A DNA stretch of 64,000 nucleotides from Solimonas soli DSM 21787 (GTDB taxonomy: Bacteria; Pseudomonadota; Gammaproteobacteria; Nevskiales; Nevskiaceae). The translations under genes and the position numbers were made by a program. This document shows, in pieces, positions 41,162 through 50,547 of this stretch. Positions within the stretch are counted from its first letter, which is position 1; every line of letters starts with the position of its first letter. The notes under the pieces were generated by a model, which ran no database searches, was not told the DNA's origin, and saw nothing but the letters and a program-made list of their open reading frames with translations. The stretch is from positions 1 to 64,000 of the forward strand of contig NZ_KI440836.1 of the NCBI RefSeq assembly GCF_000474945.1, read 5' to 3'.

Positions 41162-42184
41162 TCACGGCAGCGGCTGCGACTGCGGCCGCGTTTCCGCCTT
41201 CGCCGGGCGCGTCGCCAGGATGCGCACCGCTTCCACGGCCGAAAGGCGGCCCTCGAGCACACCGCTGACGGCGTCGGTGATCGGCATGTCGACGTGGTGC
41301 CGGTGCGCAAGGCGCAGCACCTCCGGCGCGGCCTTGACGCCTTCGACGACCTGGCGGATTTCGGCGATCGCCTCCTTCACGCTCTTGCCCTGCGCGAGCA
41401 GCAGGCCCATGCGCCGGTTGCGCGACTGGTTGTCGGTGCAGGTCAGCACCAGATCGCCCATGCCGGCGAGGCCCATCAGTGTTTCGGCCCGGCCGCCCAT
41501 GGCGATCGCCAGCCGCATGATCTCGGCGAGCCCGCGCGTGATCAGCGCGGCGCGCGTGTTGGCGCCGAGATGCATGCCGTCGGCGATGCCGACGCCGATC
41601 GCCATCACGTTCTTCGCCGCGCCGCCGATTTCGACGCCGACCAGATCGGCGCTCCAGTAGGCGCGGAAGCCGTCGCCGTGCAGGAGCCGCGCGAAATGCT
41701 CCGCGAACGCCTCGTCGTGCGAGGCGATGGTCACCGCCGTCGGCAGGCCGATGCCGAGTTCCTTGGCGAAGGTCGGGCCGGACAGCACGGCGTACGGCCG
41801 GCTGCGGGCGCAGACGTCCTCGATGACTTCATGCACGAGCTTGCCGCTCTGCGGCTCGAGGCCCTTGCAGGCGGCGACCAGCCCCTGGCCTTCGCGCAGC
41901 AGGGGCTTGATCTGCTCGAGCATGCCGCGCAGCACGTGCGAAGGCGTGGCGAGCAGGATGGCGTGCGCCTCGCGCACCGCCGCTTCGAGATCGGCACCGG
42001 CCTGCAGCTTGGCCGGGAACGGACAGCCGGGCAGATACTGCGCGTTCTCGCGCGCCGCCTGCATCGCCGCCATCTTGTCGGCGTCGCGGCCCCAGAGCAG
42101 CGTGCGCGTGCCGCGCCGCGCCAGCTGGATGGCCAGCGCCGTGCCGAACGAGCCGGCACCGAGGACGGCGACGGCGTTCGTCAC
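41162..42184 (-). CDS. gpsA: Glycerol-3-phosphate dehydrogenase [NAD(P)+]
   Basis: 340-residue enzyme making sn-glycerol-3-phosphate for phospholipids. NAD-binding AVLGAGSFGTALA at the N-terminus, SGPTFAKE, GAAKNVMAIGVGIADG and NTRAALITRG. The in-frame start is GTG 42184. The 5' region has been tandemly duplicated (134-bp unit), and the ancestral ATG-type start is probably the most upstream copy at 42452. Last gene of the yibN–grxC–secB–gpsA operon. Confidence 0.93.
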   Translation of the reverse strand: MTNAVAVLGAGSFGTALAIQLARRGTRTLLWGRDADKMAAMQAARENAQYLPGCPFPAKLQAGADLEAAVREAHAILLATPSHVLRGMLEQIKPLLREGQGLVAACKGLEPQSGKLVHEVIEDVCARSRPYAVLSGPTFAKELGIGLPTAVTIASHDEAFAEHFARLLHGDGFRAYWSADLVGVEIGGAAKNVMAIGVGIADGMHLGANTRAALITRGLAEIMRLAIAMGGRAETLMGLAGMGDLVLTCTDNQSRNRRMGLLLAQGKSVKEAIAEIRQVVEGVKAAPEVLRLAHRHHVDMPITDAVSGVLEGRLSAVEAVRILATRPAKAETRPQSQPLP

Positions 42185-42318
42185 CGGATCGCCCTCTTTC
42201 CGATCGCGCTGGCGCTTCGCACTCGGCTACGCGCTGCCGCTACGCGGCGGCTGCGGCCTCGGCTCGCCTTCGCCGTGCCGAACGAGCCGGCACCGAGGAC
42301 GGCGACGGCGTTCGTCAC
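42181..42318 (-). other. Mini-ORF 2: second duplicated gpsA N-terminus, 45 codons
   Basis: GTG at 42318 gives the same 16-residue GpsA start and basic tail (one residue differs: RVAAAR for RAAAAR). Its TGA overlaps the gpsA GTG (42182–42184) as GTGA, so ribosomes could re-initiate into gpsA. Confidence 0.5.
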
Positions 42319-42452
42319 CGGATCGCCCTCTTTCCGATCGCGCTGGCGCTTCGCACTCGGCTACGCGCTGCCGCTGCGCGGCGGCTGCGGCCTCGGCTCG
42401 CCTTCGCCGTGCCGAACGAGCCGGCACCGAGGACTGCGACGGCGTTCGTCAT
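42315..42452 (-). other. Mini-ORF 1: duplicated gpsA N-terminus, 45 codons
   Basis: ATG at 42452, reading MTNAVAVLGAGSFGTA (identical to GpsA) and then an Arg/Ala-rich tail (KASRGRSRRAAAAR...), ending in TGA that overlaps the next GTG as GTGA. It arises from the tandem duplication. Whether it is translated is unknown. Confidence 0.5.
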
Positions 42453-42527
42453 CGGCTCGCCCCCGTTCCGATCACGCCGGCCCCGCGCAGGCGCGCATGG
42501 CGGCGCGCTGCCGCCGGCGTCGCGGGA

Positions 42528-43052
42528 TCAGTTGACCGTATTGCTCGCCGGCGCCAGGTCGCCGGCGGCGGCCTGTGCACGGGCGCGCTGCAGATGCTCG
42601 AGATACAGCGCGTCGAAGTTGATCGGCTGCAGCAGCAGCTGCGGGAAGCCGGCGCGCTGCACGAGATCGGCGATCGTCTCGCGGGCGAACGGGAACAGCA
42701 GGTTCGGGCAGTAGGCGGCGGCGACCGCGGCTTTCTCTTCGGCTAGCGTGAAGCCCCGCACCGTGAAGATGCCGGCCTGCTGCGCCTCGACCAGGAAAGC
42801 CACGTCTTCGCCGAGCTTGGCGGTGACGGTCACGGCGAGCACCACCTGCAGCGCGTCGCCTTCGAGCGGCTTGGCGTCGGTGTTGACCTGCACGTCCAGC
42901 GTCGGCTGCCACTGCCGGGTGAAGATCTGCGGCGCCAGCGGCACCTCCAGCGAGGCATCCTTCACGTAGATCTTCTGCAGCAGGACCTGGCGCTGCGCGG
43001 CGGCGTTGTCGGTGCCGGCGGCCGGCGCTTCAGGGGTGGCGATGTCAGTCAT
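42528..43052 (-). CDS. secB: Protein-export chaperone SecB
   Basis: 174-residue cytoplasmic chaperone that holds preproteins for SecA. Core family segments are IYVKDASLEVPLAPQIF, AYCPNLLFPFARETI and QPINFDALYLE. The N- and C-terminal tails are longer and Ala-rich. Between grxC (29-base gap) and the gpsA repeat region. Confidence 0.96.
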   Translation of the reverse strand: MTDIATPEAPAAGTDNAAAQRQVLLQKIYVKDASLEVPLAPQIFTRQWQPTLDVQVNTDAKPLEGDALQVVLAVTVTAKLGEDVAFLVEAQQAGIFTVRGFTLAEEKAAVAAAYCPNLLFPFARETIADLVQRAGFPQLLLQPINFDALYLEHLQRARAQAAAGDLAPASNTVN

Positions 43053-43081
43053 GGCTTGAGGATTTTATCGGGGAACCGGTT

Positions 43082-43336
43082 CTAGTCGTGCAACAGGGCG
43101 TCGAGCTTGCCGGCCCGGTCGAGCGCGTGCAAGTCGTCGCTTCCGCCCACATGGACCTCGCCGATGAAAATCTGCGGCACGGTGCGCCGGCCGGTGATGC
43201 GCATCATCTCGTCGCGCCGCGAGCCGTCCTCGTCGACGCGGATTTCCTCGATGGCCACGCCCTTGGTCTGCAGCAGGCGCTTGGCCATCACGCAGTACGG
43301 ACAGAACCGCGTGCTGTACATCAACACCTTCTTCAC
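43082..43336 (-). CDS. grxC: Glutaredoxin 3
   Basis: 84-residue dithiol glutaredoxin with active site CPYC in YSTRFCPYCVMAKRLL, cis-Pro TVPQIFIG and GGSDDL. Starts at GTG 43336 with GAGGTGA upstream; 9 bases after the rhodanese stop. Confidence 0.95.
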   Translation of the reverse strand: MKKVLMYSTRFCPYCVMAKRLLQTKGVAIEEIRVDEDGSRRDEMMRITGRRTVPQIFIGEVHVGGSDDLHALDRAGKLDALLHD

Positions 43337-43345
43337 CGCATCACC

Positions 43346-43771
43346 TCACTTCGTGGTCAGCGGCAGGTTCGCCATCGACCAGGCATTGATGCCGCCGCGC
43401 AAAGGATAGACTTCGGCGAAGCCGTTCTTGCGCAGCTTGTCGACGACCGTGCCGCTGTTCGCGCCGAGCGCGCAATAGACCAGCACAGGCCGTGCCTTGT
43501 CCTTGGCGATCTGGCCGAGATAGTCGTCGAACTTGCTCGCCGGCGCGTGAAAGGCATTGAGCAGGTGCCCGCGCTTGTAGTCGGACAGCGGCCGGATATC
43601 GACGATCAGCGGGTCGCGGTCGTTGATCAGGCGCACCGCCTCGGCGGCCGACAGGCGCTTGCCGCCGGTCAGGTTGCCGTGCACTTCGTTGGCGACCAGC
43701 GCCGCGAGCACCACGCCCAGGGCCACGAACAGCCAAACATGGGCCTGGAAGAATTCGAGAGACTGGGCCAT
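43346..43771 (-). CDS. Membrane-anchored rhodanese-like protein (YibN-like)
   Basis: 141 residues. One N-terminal transmembrane helix (about 11–28) followed by a rhodanese domain with the active-site Cys in VYCALGANSG. Probable sulfur-transfer or redox role; substrate unknown. First gene of the yibN–grxC–secB–gpsA operon; divergent from envC. Confidence 0.9.
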   Translation of the reverse strand: MAQSLEFFQAHVWLFVALGVVLAALVANEVHGNLTGGKRLSAAEAVRLINDRDPLIVDIRPLSDYKRGHLLNAFHAPASKFDDYLGQIAKDKARPVLVYCALGANSGTVVDKLRKNGFAEVYPLRGGINAWSMANLPLTTK

Positions 43772-43854
43772 CGGGCGACGAACCTGCGCGAAGCGCTTGT
43801 GTAGGGAAGGGACGGGGCAGCTAGCGGAAGCGCGAAACCGGCTAGCATTATCGC

Positions 43855-45009
43855 ATGTTCCGTCGCCTCGCCCTGCCCGCCCTGCTCCTGGCAGCCGTCG
43901 CCGTGCCCGTCGGCGCGCGGTCCGACGAGCGCATCAGCCAGAACCAGCAGGCGCTCGGCGAGGTCCGCGAGCGCATCGCCGCGCTGCAGAAGAAGGTCGA
44001 GGACGACCAGGGCGAACGCGACGCGCTGGCGCGCGAGATGCAGAAGGTGGAGCGCAAGATCGCGGCGGCCAACCAGGCCATGCGCGAGCTGCGCCGCCGC
44101 CTCGACGAGCAGCAGCGCAAGGCCCGCGAGACGCAGGCCGAGCAGCAGGAAGCCGCGCGCGCCCTGGAATCGCGGCGCGACGAGCTGGCGCGGCAGATCC
44201 GCGCCGCCTACGTGATGGGCCGCTCCGGCCAGACGCAGCTGCTGCTGAACATCGACGACGTGCAGAAAGTCGGCCGCATGCTGAGCTACTACGACTACCT
44301 GCAGCGCGCCCAGCTCAAGGCCATCGCAACGATCCGCGCGCGCGCCGACGAGCTCGAGCAGCTGGCCGACCGCCTGCAGCAGGAGCGCGCGCAGATCGAG
44401 CAGTTGCGCAAGGAGCAGGCCGATACGCTGGAAGAGCTGAAAGGCACGCGTGCCGAGCGCGCCGCGATGCTCGAGCAACTGAAGACGCGGCTGTCAAGCG
44501 AGGAAGACAATCTCGCGCAGCTCAAGGAGGACGAGCGCAGCATCCGCAAGCTGATCGAGTCGCTGAAGAAGACGCTCGCCGAGCTGCCGCCGGACGTGTC
44601 GCCGAGCGACAAGCCCTTCGCCGCGCAGAAGGGCAAGCTGCCTTGGCCGGCGCGCGGCGCGCTGATCGCGCGCTATGGCGAGAACAAGGCCGGCGGCCGC
44701 CTGAGCTGGAACGGCCACTGGATCGCCGCCGAGGAAGGCGGCGCCGTGCGTGCCGTGGCGCGCGGCCGCGCCGTCTACGTCGGCTGGATGCACCGCTACG
44801 GGCTGATCGTGCTGGTCGAGCACGACGACGGCTACTTCACCCTGTACGGACACTGCCAGACGGCAACCGTGCAGGTCGGCGAGCCGGTGCGCGCCGGGCA
44901 GACCATCGCCACCGCCGGCAGCACCGGCGGCTACGACGAATCCGGCGTCTATTTCGAGATCCGCAAGGGCGCCGAGGCGATCAATCCGCAAGGCTGGCTG
45001 GCGCGATGA
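43855..45009 (+). CDS. envC: Murein hydrolase activator EnvC-like
   Basis: 384-residue periplasmic divisome factor that activates amidases. Signal peptide 1–21, long coiled coil (about 25–250), then a degenerate LytM domain: NGHWIAAEEGG replaces HxxxD and GVYFEIRKG replaces HxH, so it should not cut murein itself. A -10-like TAGCAT ends 6 bases before the ATG. Leads the envC–ctpA–yibQ cluster. Confidence 0.92.
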   Translation: MFRRLALPALLLAAVAVPVGARSDERISQNQQALGEVRERIAALQKKVEDDQGERDALAREMQKVERKIAAANQAMRELRRRLDEQQRKARETQAEQQEAARALESRRDELARQIRAAYVMGRSGQTQLLLNIDDVQKVGRMLSYYDYLQRAQLKAIATIRARADELEQLADRLQQERAQIEQLRKEQADTLEELKGTRAERAAMLEQLKTRLSSEEDNLAQLKEDERSIRKLIESLKKTLAELPPDVSPSDKPFAAQKGKLPWPARGALIARYGENKAGGRLSWNGHWIAAEEGGAVRAVARGRAVYVGWMHRYGLIVLVEHDDGYFTLYGHCQTATVQVGEPVRAGQTIATAGSTGGYDESGVYFEIRKGAEAINPQGWLAR

Positions 45010-45131
45010 ACGGCCCGCCCGGCGGCCGCTTCCGGCGGTCTGACGCGGAACTGACGCTTTGATGCGCAGTCAGACAGTTGCTATCGTGGCTCCCGCAGCA
45101 CCCCATTCCAGACCGCGTCCAACGTAAATCC

Positions 45132-46472
45132 ATGCCCCGTTTCTACCGTGTTCCGCTGGCGCTGGCCGCCGGTGTCGTCATTGGCGCCTCCGTCACGCTG
45201 ACGCAGGGCGTGCTCGCCGACAAGAGCAAGCCGGCCGCCGACGCGCTCGGCTTCAAGGATCTGCAGACCTTCGTCGAGATCCTCAACCGCGTGAAGTCGG
45301 ACTACGTCGAGCCGGTCGACGACAAGACGCTGATCGAGAACGCCGTGCGCGGCATGCTCGCCGGCCTCGATCCGCACTCGGCCTATCTCGACAAGGACGA
45401 GTACAAGGACATGAATGTCATCACCACCGGCAAGTTCGGTGGCCTGGGCATCGAAGTGCAGATGCAGAACGGCTTCGTGCGCGTGGTCTCGCCGATCGAC
45501 GACACGCCGGCCGCCAAGGCCGGCATCCAGCCGGGCGACCTCATCGTCAAGATCGACGAGACGCCGGTGAAGGGCCTGTCGCTGTCCGACGCCGTCGACA
45601 AGATGCGCGGCGAGCCGGGCACCAAGGTCAAGCTCACCATCGTCCGTGAAGGCGAAGCGGCGCCGAAGGTCTTCGACCTCAAGCGCGAGACGATCTCGGT
45701 CGCCAGCGTGCGCGGCAAGATGCTCGACGACGGCCTCGCCTATCTGCGCATCTCCAGCTTCACGACCGACACGGGGGCTTCGCTCGACAAGGAATTCGCC
45801 AAGCTGAAGAAGGACGCGAAGGGTCCGATCAAGGGCCTGGTCATCGACCTGCGCAACAACCCCGGCGGCGTGCTCGACGCGGCGGTGAAGATCAGCGATG
45901 CCTTCATGGCGCAGGGCCCGATCGTCACCATCAAGGGTCGCGAGGCCGGCGCGCAGCGCGAGTTCGACGCCACGCCGGGCGACCTGCTCGACGGCGCGCC
46001 GATCGTCGTCATGATCAATGGCGGCTCGGCCTCGGCCTCGGAGATCGTCGCCGGCGCGCTGCAGGACTCGCACCGCGCGGTCGTGGTCGGTAGCCGCTCG
46101 TTCGGCAAGGGCTCGGTGCAGACCATCCTGCCGCTGTCGAACGAAGGCGCGATCAAGCTCACCACGGCGCGCTACTACACGCCGTCCGGCCGCTCGATCC
46201 AGGCCGAGGGCATCGAGCCCGACGTCGCCATCCGTCCGCTGAAGATCGCCAAGGACGAGAAGGACGAGGACGCCGACTTCGATCCGATCAAGGAAGCCGA
46301 TCTCAAGGGCAGCCTCGAGAACAAGGACGACAAGGTCAGCAAGGACGAGCGCGCCAAGCTCGAAGCCGAACGCGCGCAGAAGGCCAAGGATGCCCAGGCC
46401 CTCGCCGAGAGCGACTACGGCCTCTACGAAGCGACCAACATCCTGCGCAGCCTGACCCTGGTCAAGCGCTAG
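45132..46472 (+). CDS. ctpA: Carboxyl-terminal processing protease, S41A
   Basis: 446-residue periplasmic Ser/Lys protease. Signal/anchor at about 1–28, PDZ domain around 100–185 ([20 protein letters not shown]), then the catalytic Ser301 in GGSASASEI and Lys326 in SFGKGSVQ. A charged Lys/Glu/Asp C-terminal tail. The start at 45132 ([14 protein letters not shown]) fits the signal peptide. Lies in the envC–yibQ gap and shares their direction. Confidence 0.94.
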   Translation: MPRFYRVPLALAAGVVIGASVTLTQGVLADKSKPAADALGFKDLQTFVEILNRVKSDYVEPVDDKTLIENAVRGMLAGLDPHSAYLDKDEYKDMNVITTGKFGGLGIEVQMQNGFVRVVSPIDDTPAAKAGIQPGDLIVKIDETPVKGLSLSDAVDKMRGEPGTKVKLTIVREGEAAPKVFDLKRETISVASVRGKMLDDGLAYLRISSFTTDTGASLDKEFAKLKKDAKGPIKGLVIDLRNNPGGVLDAAVKISDAFMAQGPIVTIKGREAGAQREFDATPGDLLDGAPIVVMINGGSASASEIVAGALQDSHRAVVVGSRSFGKGSVQTILPLSNEGAIKLTTARYYTPSGRSIQAEGIEPDVAIRPLKIAKDEKDEDADFDPIKEADLKGSLENKDDKVSKDERAKLEAERAQKAKDAQALAESDYGLYEATNILRSLTLVKR

Positions 46473-46484
46473 GGCGCATCGCCG

Positions 46485-47294
46485 ATGCGCAGTCGGGGGG
46501 GACTGCTCGCCATCCTCGTCATCCTGGTGGCGCTGCCCGCGAAGGCAGCGCCACCGGCGATCAGCATCGTCATCGACGATCTCGGCGACCGTTACGCGGA
46601 AAGCGCGGCGGCGGTGGCCCTGCCGGGGCCGGTCGCCTGCGCCTTCCTGCCGGATTCGCCATACACGCGCAGCCTTGCCACGCGGGCGCATCGCGCCGGC
46701 AAGGAAGTGCTGCTGCACCTGCCGCTGCAACCGATCGCCGGCCGCGCGCATCCGCTGGCGCTGGCCACCGGCGCGCCGGACGGCGACCGTGACGCCGCGC
46801 TCGACCGCCTGCTCAACGCGGTGCCCTATGTCGACGGCGTCAACAATCACCAGGGCAGCCTGGCGACCGCCGATCGCGGCGCGATGCGCTGGCTGATGCG
46901 CGAGCTCGCGCTGCGGCGCATCGGCTATTTCGTCGACAGCATGACGACCGCGCAGAGCGTGGCCTATCCGCTGGCGCGCGCCTATGGCGTGCCGTCGACG
47001 CGGCGCCGCGTGTTCCTCGACAACGACGCGTCGCCGGCGGCGATCAACGCGGCGTTCGACGAGCTGCTCCACCAGGCCCGCCTGCACGGCGCGGCGCTGG
47101 CGATCGGCCATCCCCACCTGTCGACGCTGCAGGTCCTGCACGAACGCCTGCCGCAGCTCGCTGCCGCCGGCATCGTGCTGCTGCCGCCGTCGCAGCTGAT
47201 CGCGCGCTACGAGCCGCGGTCCGGCCTGATGCCGGTGCGCCTGCAGCTGTCGACGCGACTGAGCGTCGCGCCGCACACGGCGCTCGAGCACTAG
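46485..47294 (+). CDS. Divergent polysaccharide deacetylase family protein (YibQ-like)
   Basis: 269 residues. Signal peptide (about 1–21) and a YibQ-type deacetylase fold: ISIVIDDLGD, LLHLPLQP, GVNNHQGSLAT and GIGHPH-like AIGHPH. The catalytic set differs from true NodB enzymes, so activity is uncertain. In operon with envC and ctpA (12-base gap). Confidence 0.88.
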   Translation: MRSRGGLLAILVILVALPAKAAPPAISIVIDDLGDRYAESAAAVALPGPVACAFLPDSPYTRSLATRAHRAGKEVLLHLPLQPIAGRAHPLALATGAPDGDRDAALDRLLNAVPYVDGVNNHQGSLATADRGAMRWLMRELALRRIGYFVDSMTTAQSVAYPLARAYGVPSTRRRVFLDNDASPAAINAAFDELLHQARLHGAALAIGHPHLSTLQVLHERLPQLAAAGIVLLPPSQLIARYEPRSGLMPVRLQLSTRLSVAPHTALEH

Positions 47295-47319
47295 CGGCGC
47301 GGCGCGCGGCGTTGGCGCC

Positions 47320-48930
47320 TCAGGCGCGCCGCAGCGCCCGCCAGCCCAGCCACAGCGCCGCCGCGGCGAGCGCCGCCGCCAGCCAGCCGGAGGAGGACGC
47401 CGTGCCGGACTGATGCGCGGCGACCGCGCCGGCGGCAAGGCCCACCGCGGCGATCATCTGCACGGTGCGCCGGTTGGCGGCGCGGATTTCCTCGCGCAGC
47501 GCCGCCAGCTCGGCGCGGCTGGTGCCGAAGCTTTCGCCGCGGCGCAGCTGGCGCAGCGCGTGCTGCGCGAGTTCCGGCAGCGATTCGGCGAGCGACGGGC
47601 CCTGCGCGCGCATCTTCTCGAAGGTCGCCGCCGGGCCGAGGCGCGCGCGCATCCACTCTTCCATGATCGGCTTCGCCGTCTTCCACAGATCGAGCTCGGG
47701 ATTGAGCTGGCGGCCGAGGCCCTCGATCTGCAGCAAGGTCTTCTGCAGCAGCACCAGCTGCGGCTGCACCTGGTAGTTGAAGCGCCGCGCGACCTGGAAC
47801 AGGCGCAGCAGGAAGAAGCCGAACGAAATGTCCTTGAGCGGGCGCTGGAAGATCGGCTCGCAGATCGTGCGGATCGCGCCTTCGAAATCCTCGAGCCGCG
47901 TGCCTTTCGGAATCCACTCGGATTCGAGGTGCAGCTCGGCGACCCGGCGATAGTCGCGGTTGAAGAACGCGTAGAAGTTCTCGGCGAGATAGCGCTGGTC
48001 GGACGCCGTCAGCGTGCCGACGATGCCGAAGTCGACGGCCAGATAGCTCGGCCGCGCCGGATCGGACACATCGACGAAGATGTTGCCCGGATGCATGTCG
48101 GCGTGGAAGAAGTTGTGGACGAAGGTCTGCTTGAAGAAGATCTCGACGCCGCGCTCCGACAGCACGCGGAAATCGACGTTCATCTCGCGCAGCCGGTCGA
48201 GCTCGCGGATCGACACGCCGTAGATGCGCTCCATCACCAGCACGCGCGTGCGCGTGTGATCCCAGAACACCAGCGGATGGTAGATGAGATTCGAGCCGAG
48301 CCAGTTGCGGCGCAGCTGCGCGCAGTTGGCGCCTTCGCGCATCAGGTCGAGCTCGTCGAGCAGGACCTTCTCGTATTCGGCGACGACCTCGCGCGGCCGC
48401 AACCGGCGCAGCTCCGGCGAGAATTTCTCGGCGAGCCCGGCCAGCGTGTGGAGCAGCTCGATGTCGCTGCGCATGATGGCGTCGATGCCGGGGCGCAGGA
48501 CCTTGACGACCACGTCGAAGGTATCGTCGCTGCCCTCGACGCGCAGCTTCGCCGCGTGCACCTGCGCGACCGAGGCCGAGGCCATCGGCACCTCGTCGAA
48601 TTCGGCGAACACCGCATCGAGCGGCTTGCCCAGTTCCGATTCGATGATCGCGCGCGCCTCGCGGCCGGGGAACGGCGGCACGCGGTCCTGCAGCCGGGCG
48701 AGGTCGGCGGCGATGTCGGCCGGCACGATGTCGGGGCGCGTCGAGAGGGCCTGGCCGAACTTGATGAAGACCGGACCGAGTTCCTCGAGCGCCAGACGCA
48801 GGCGCTCGCCGCGCGGACGCGGGTCCTTGTTCGGTTTACGCCCGGCGAACTCGTACAGACCGTAGCGGCTGGCGACGCGGCGGATCTGCCAGATGCGACG
48901 CACGCGGCTGAACGACAGCAGCTCGATCAT
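47320..48930 (-). CDS. ubiB: Ubiquinone biosynthesis kinase-like protein UbiB
   Basis: 536-residue atypical kinase/ATPase needed for ubiquinone synthesis at the membrane. Family KxGQ motif in VFIKFGQALSTRPD, then ASVAQVH, VLVMERIYG, FFHADMHPGNI and LAVDFGIVG. Two hydrophobic C-terminal helices (about 490–530). Overlaps ubiJ by ATGA. Confidence 0.96.
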   Translation of the reverse strand: MIELLSFSRVRRIWQIRRVASRYGLYEFAGRKPNKDPRPRGERLRLALEELGPVFIKFGQALSTRPDIVPADIAADLARLQDRVPPFPGREARAIIESELGKPLDAVFAEFDEVPMASASVAQVHAAKLRVEGSDDTFDVVVKVLRPGIDAIMRSDIELLHTLAGLAEKFSPELRRLRPREVVAEYEKVLLDELDLMREGANCAQLRRNWLGSNLIYHPLVFWDHTRTRVLVMERIYGVSIRELDRLREMNVDFRVLSERGVEIFFKQTFVHNFFHADMHPGNIFVDVSDPARPSYLAVDFGIVGTLTASDQRYLAENFYAFFNRDYRRVAELHLESEWIPKGTRLEDFEGAIRTICEPIFQRPLKDISFGFFLLRLFQVARRFNYQVQPQLVLLQKTLLQIEGLGRQLNPELDLWKTAKPIMEEWMRARLGPAATFEKMRAQGPSLAESLPELAQHALRQLRRGESFGTSRAELAALREEIRAANRRTVQMIAAVGLAAGAVAAHQSGTASSSGWLAAALAAAALWLGWRALRRA

Positions 48931-49559
48931 GCGCCCGGCTCTGCCTGCGCTTCGAGGCGACGCAGGCGCGCTTCGAGGCGCTCCACGCCGTCGCGCAGGG
49001 TCTCGACGGCCTCGCCCCAGGCGGCGACGTCGTCGGCGCGCGCCAGGTCCCTGGTTTCCTCGCGCAGGAATTCGGCGGTATCGAGGGCCAGCGTGTCGAC
49101 GCTGCGCCGGCCCCAGCCGAACAGCGTCTGCAGGCCCTGGTTGAGGCGATGCGCGGCGGCGTCGCCGACGAAGCGCGCGGCGAATTCCTCGGGATCGAAG
49201 CCGACACGCGCGAGCAGGCCGTTGAAGCGGCGCAGCAGCTCGACGTCGCCGTCGACGCTCAGGCCCTGCGGGATGGCGCCGGCCGCGGCGCCGTCCTTGC
49301 GGCTGACGGTCCAGGCCAGGCGCATCAGCGTGGTCAGTCCGCCGCGCACCGTCACGTCCGGCTGCAGCGTGCCGGGCTCGAGCACGCGCACTCCGCCGGC
49401 GTGGAATTCGAGCGCGAAGGTCCAGGCCGGCGCCTCGACGGCGAGCGCCACGCAGCGACCGCTCAGCGCCGCGCATTCGCGCAAGACCTCGGGCTCGAGC
49501 GCGAGATAGCGGTTCAGCGCGACCTCGAGCGCCGCATTGAGCATCGCCGGCGCACTCAT
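48927..49559 (-). CDS. ubiJ: Ubiquinone biosynthesis accessory factor UbiJ
   Basis: 210 residues. SCP2-type lipid-binding domain (about 10–115), then a C-terminal coiled coil (ETLRDGVERLEARLRRLEAQ). Organises the Ubi metabolon. Start at 49559 (MSAPAMLNAAL); order ubiE–ubiJ–ubiB as in E. coli. Confidence 0.93.
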   Translation of the reverse strand: MSAPAMLNAALEVALNRYLALEPEVLRECAALSGRCVALAVEAPAWTFALEFHAGGVRVLEPGTLQPDVTVRGGLTTLMRLAWTVSRKDGAAAGAIPQGLSVDGDVELLRRFNGLLARVGFDPEEFAARFVGDAAAHRLNQGLQTLFGWGRRSVDTLALDTAEFLREETRDLARADDVAAWGEAVETLRDGVERLEARLRRLEAQAEPGA

Positions 49560-49599
49560 GCGCGCATCCCTGCGAGCCGCAGGCCGCCTCGCCTTGCGC

Positions 49600-50382
49600 T
49601 CATTCGAGACGGAAGCCGCGATGCACGGCAACGATGCCGCCGGACAGGTTGTAGACCTGCACGCGCGCCAGGCCGGCGTTCTCCATCATGCCCTTCAGCG
49701 TCTGCTGGTCGGGATGCATGCGGATCGATTCGGCGAGATAGCGGTAGGAATCCGCGTCGCGCGCGACCACGCGGCCCATCAGCGGCAGCAGCTTGAACGA
49801 GTACTGGTCGTAGGCCTTGCCGAGCAGCGGGTTCAGCGGCTTGGAGAATTCCATCACCAGCAGGCGGCCGCCCGGCTTCAGACAGCGCGTCATCGAGCGC
49901 AGGGCGGCGTCCTTGTCGGTGACGTTGCGCAGGCCAAAGCCGATCGTGATGCAATCGAACGTGCCGTCCTCGAACGGCAGGCACTCGGCATTGGCCTGCA
50001 CCGCCGGCACGTTGACGAGGCCGTGATCGACGAGACGCTTCACGCCCTCGCCGAGCATCGCCGCGTTGATGTCGGAGAGGATGACGAGGCCCCTGGGGCC
50101 GGCGGCCTTGGCGAATTCTCGCGTCAGGTCGCCGGTGCCGCCGGCGACGTCGAGCACTTTTTCGCCGGGACGCACGCCGGCCAGATCGATGGTGAAGCGT
50201 TTCCAGACGCGATGGATACCCATCGACATCAGGTCGTTCATCAGGTCGTACTTGTGTGCGACGGAGGTGAACACGCCGGCGACGCGGCGGCGCTTCTCGC
50301 CGAGCGGCACCTGTTCGTAACCGAAATCTGTCGTACGGGACGTGCCGCCGGTGGCGGGATCGCGTTTGTCGTCGCTGGCCAT
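49600..50382 (-). CDS. ubiE: Ubiquinone/menaquinone methyltransferase UbiE
   Basis: 260-residue SAM-dependent C-methyltransferase. Motif [39 protein letters not shown] and [16 protein letters not shown]. The start at 50382 (MASDDKRDP) is favoured because a TACAAT -10 (50408–50413) lies 25 bases upstream, overlapping an alternative ATG at 50409. Leads ubiE–ubiJ–ubiB. Confidence 0.95.
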   Translation of the reverse strand: MASDDKRDPATGGTSRTTDFGYEQVPLGEKRRRVAGVFTSVAHKYDLMNDLMSMGIHRVWKRFTIDLAGVRPGEKVLDVAGGTGDLTREFAKAAGPRGLVILSDINAAMLGEGVKRLVDHGLVNVPAVQANAECLPFEDGTFDCITIGFGLRNVTDKDAALRSMTRCLKPGGRLLVMEFSKPLNPLLGKAYDQYSFKLLPLMGRVVARDADSYRYLAESIRMHPDQQTLKGMMENAGLARVQVYNLSGGIVAVHRGFRLE

Positions 50383-50547
50383 GTCGGATGCGCGGAGTCG
50401 GAGCGACATTGTAGCGACCGTTGTCGCGCGGCGCGGGCCGCATGCTGCATTGCCGCAACGCCGGTCGCCGGTGTCGCGCCGCCCGTCGCCCCCACTACAC
50501 AGGCGCTGCCAATTCACGCTAAGTTCCGCCGGTATCGAGCCAATCCC

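Larger units (their letters stand above)
42141..42460. repeat. 134-bp tandem repeat (2.4 copies) spanning the gpsA start
   Basis: Copies begin at 42141, 42275 and 42409, exactly 134 bp apart; the third stops around 42455. The first two are nearly identical (one A/G difference seen). Each contains the first 16 codons of gpsA plus about 86 bp of foreign-looking GC-rich sequence. It fills most of the 343-bp gap between secB and gpsA. Confidence 0.95.

Noticed and set aside
42227-42427. 66-codon minus-strand frame across the 134-bp repeats
   Set aside because: Different frame from the gpsA-derived mini-ORFs, no start homology; a by-product of the repeat.
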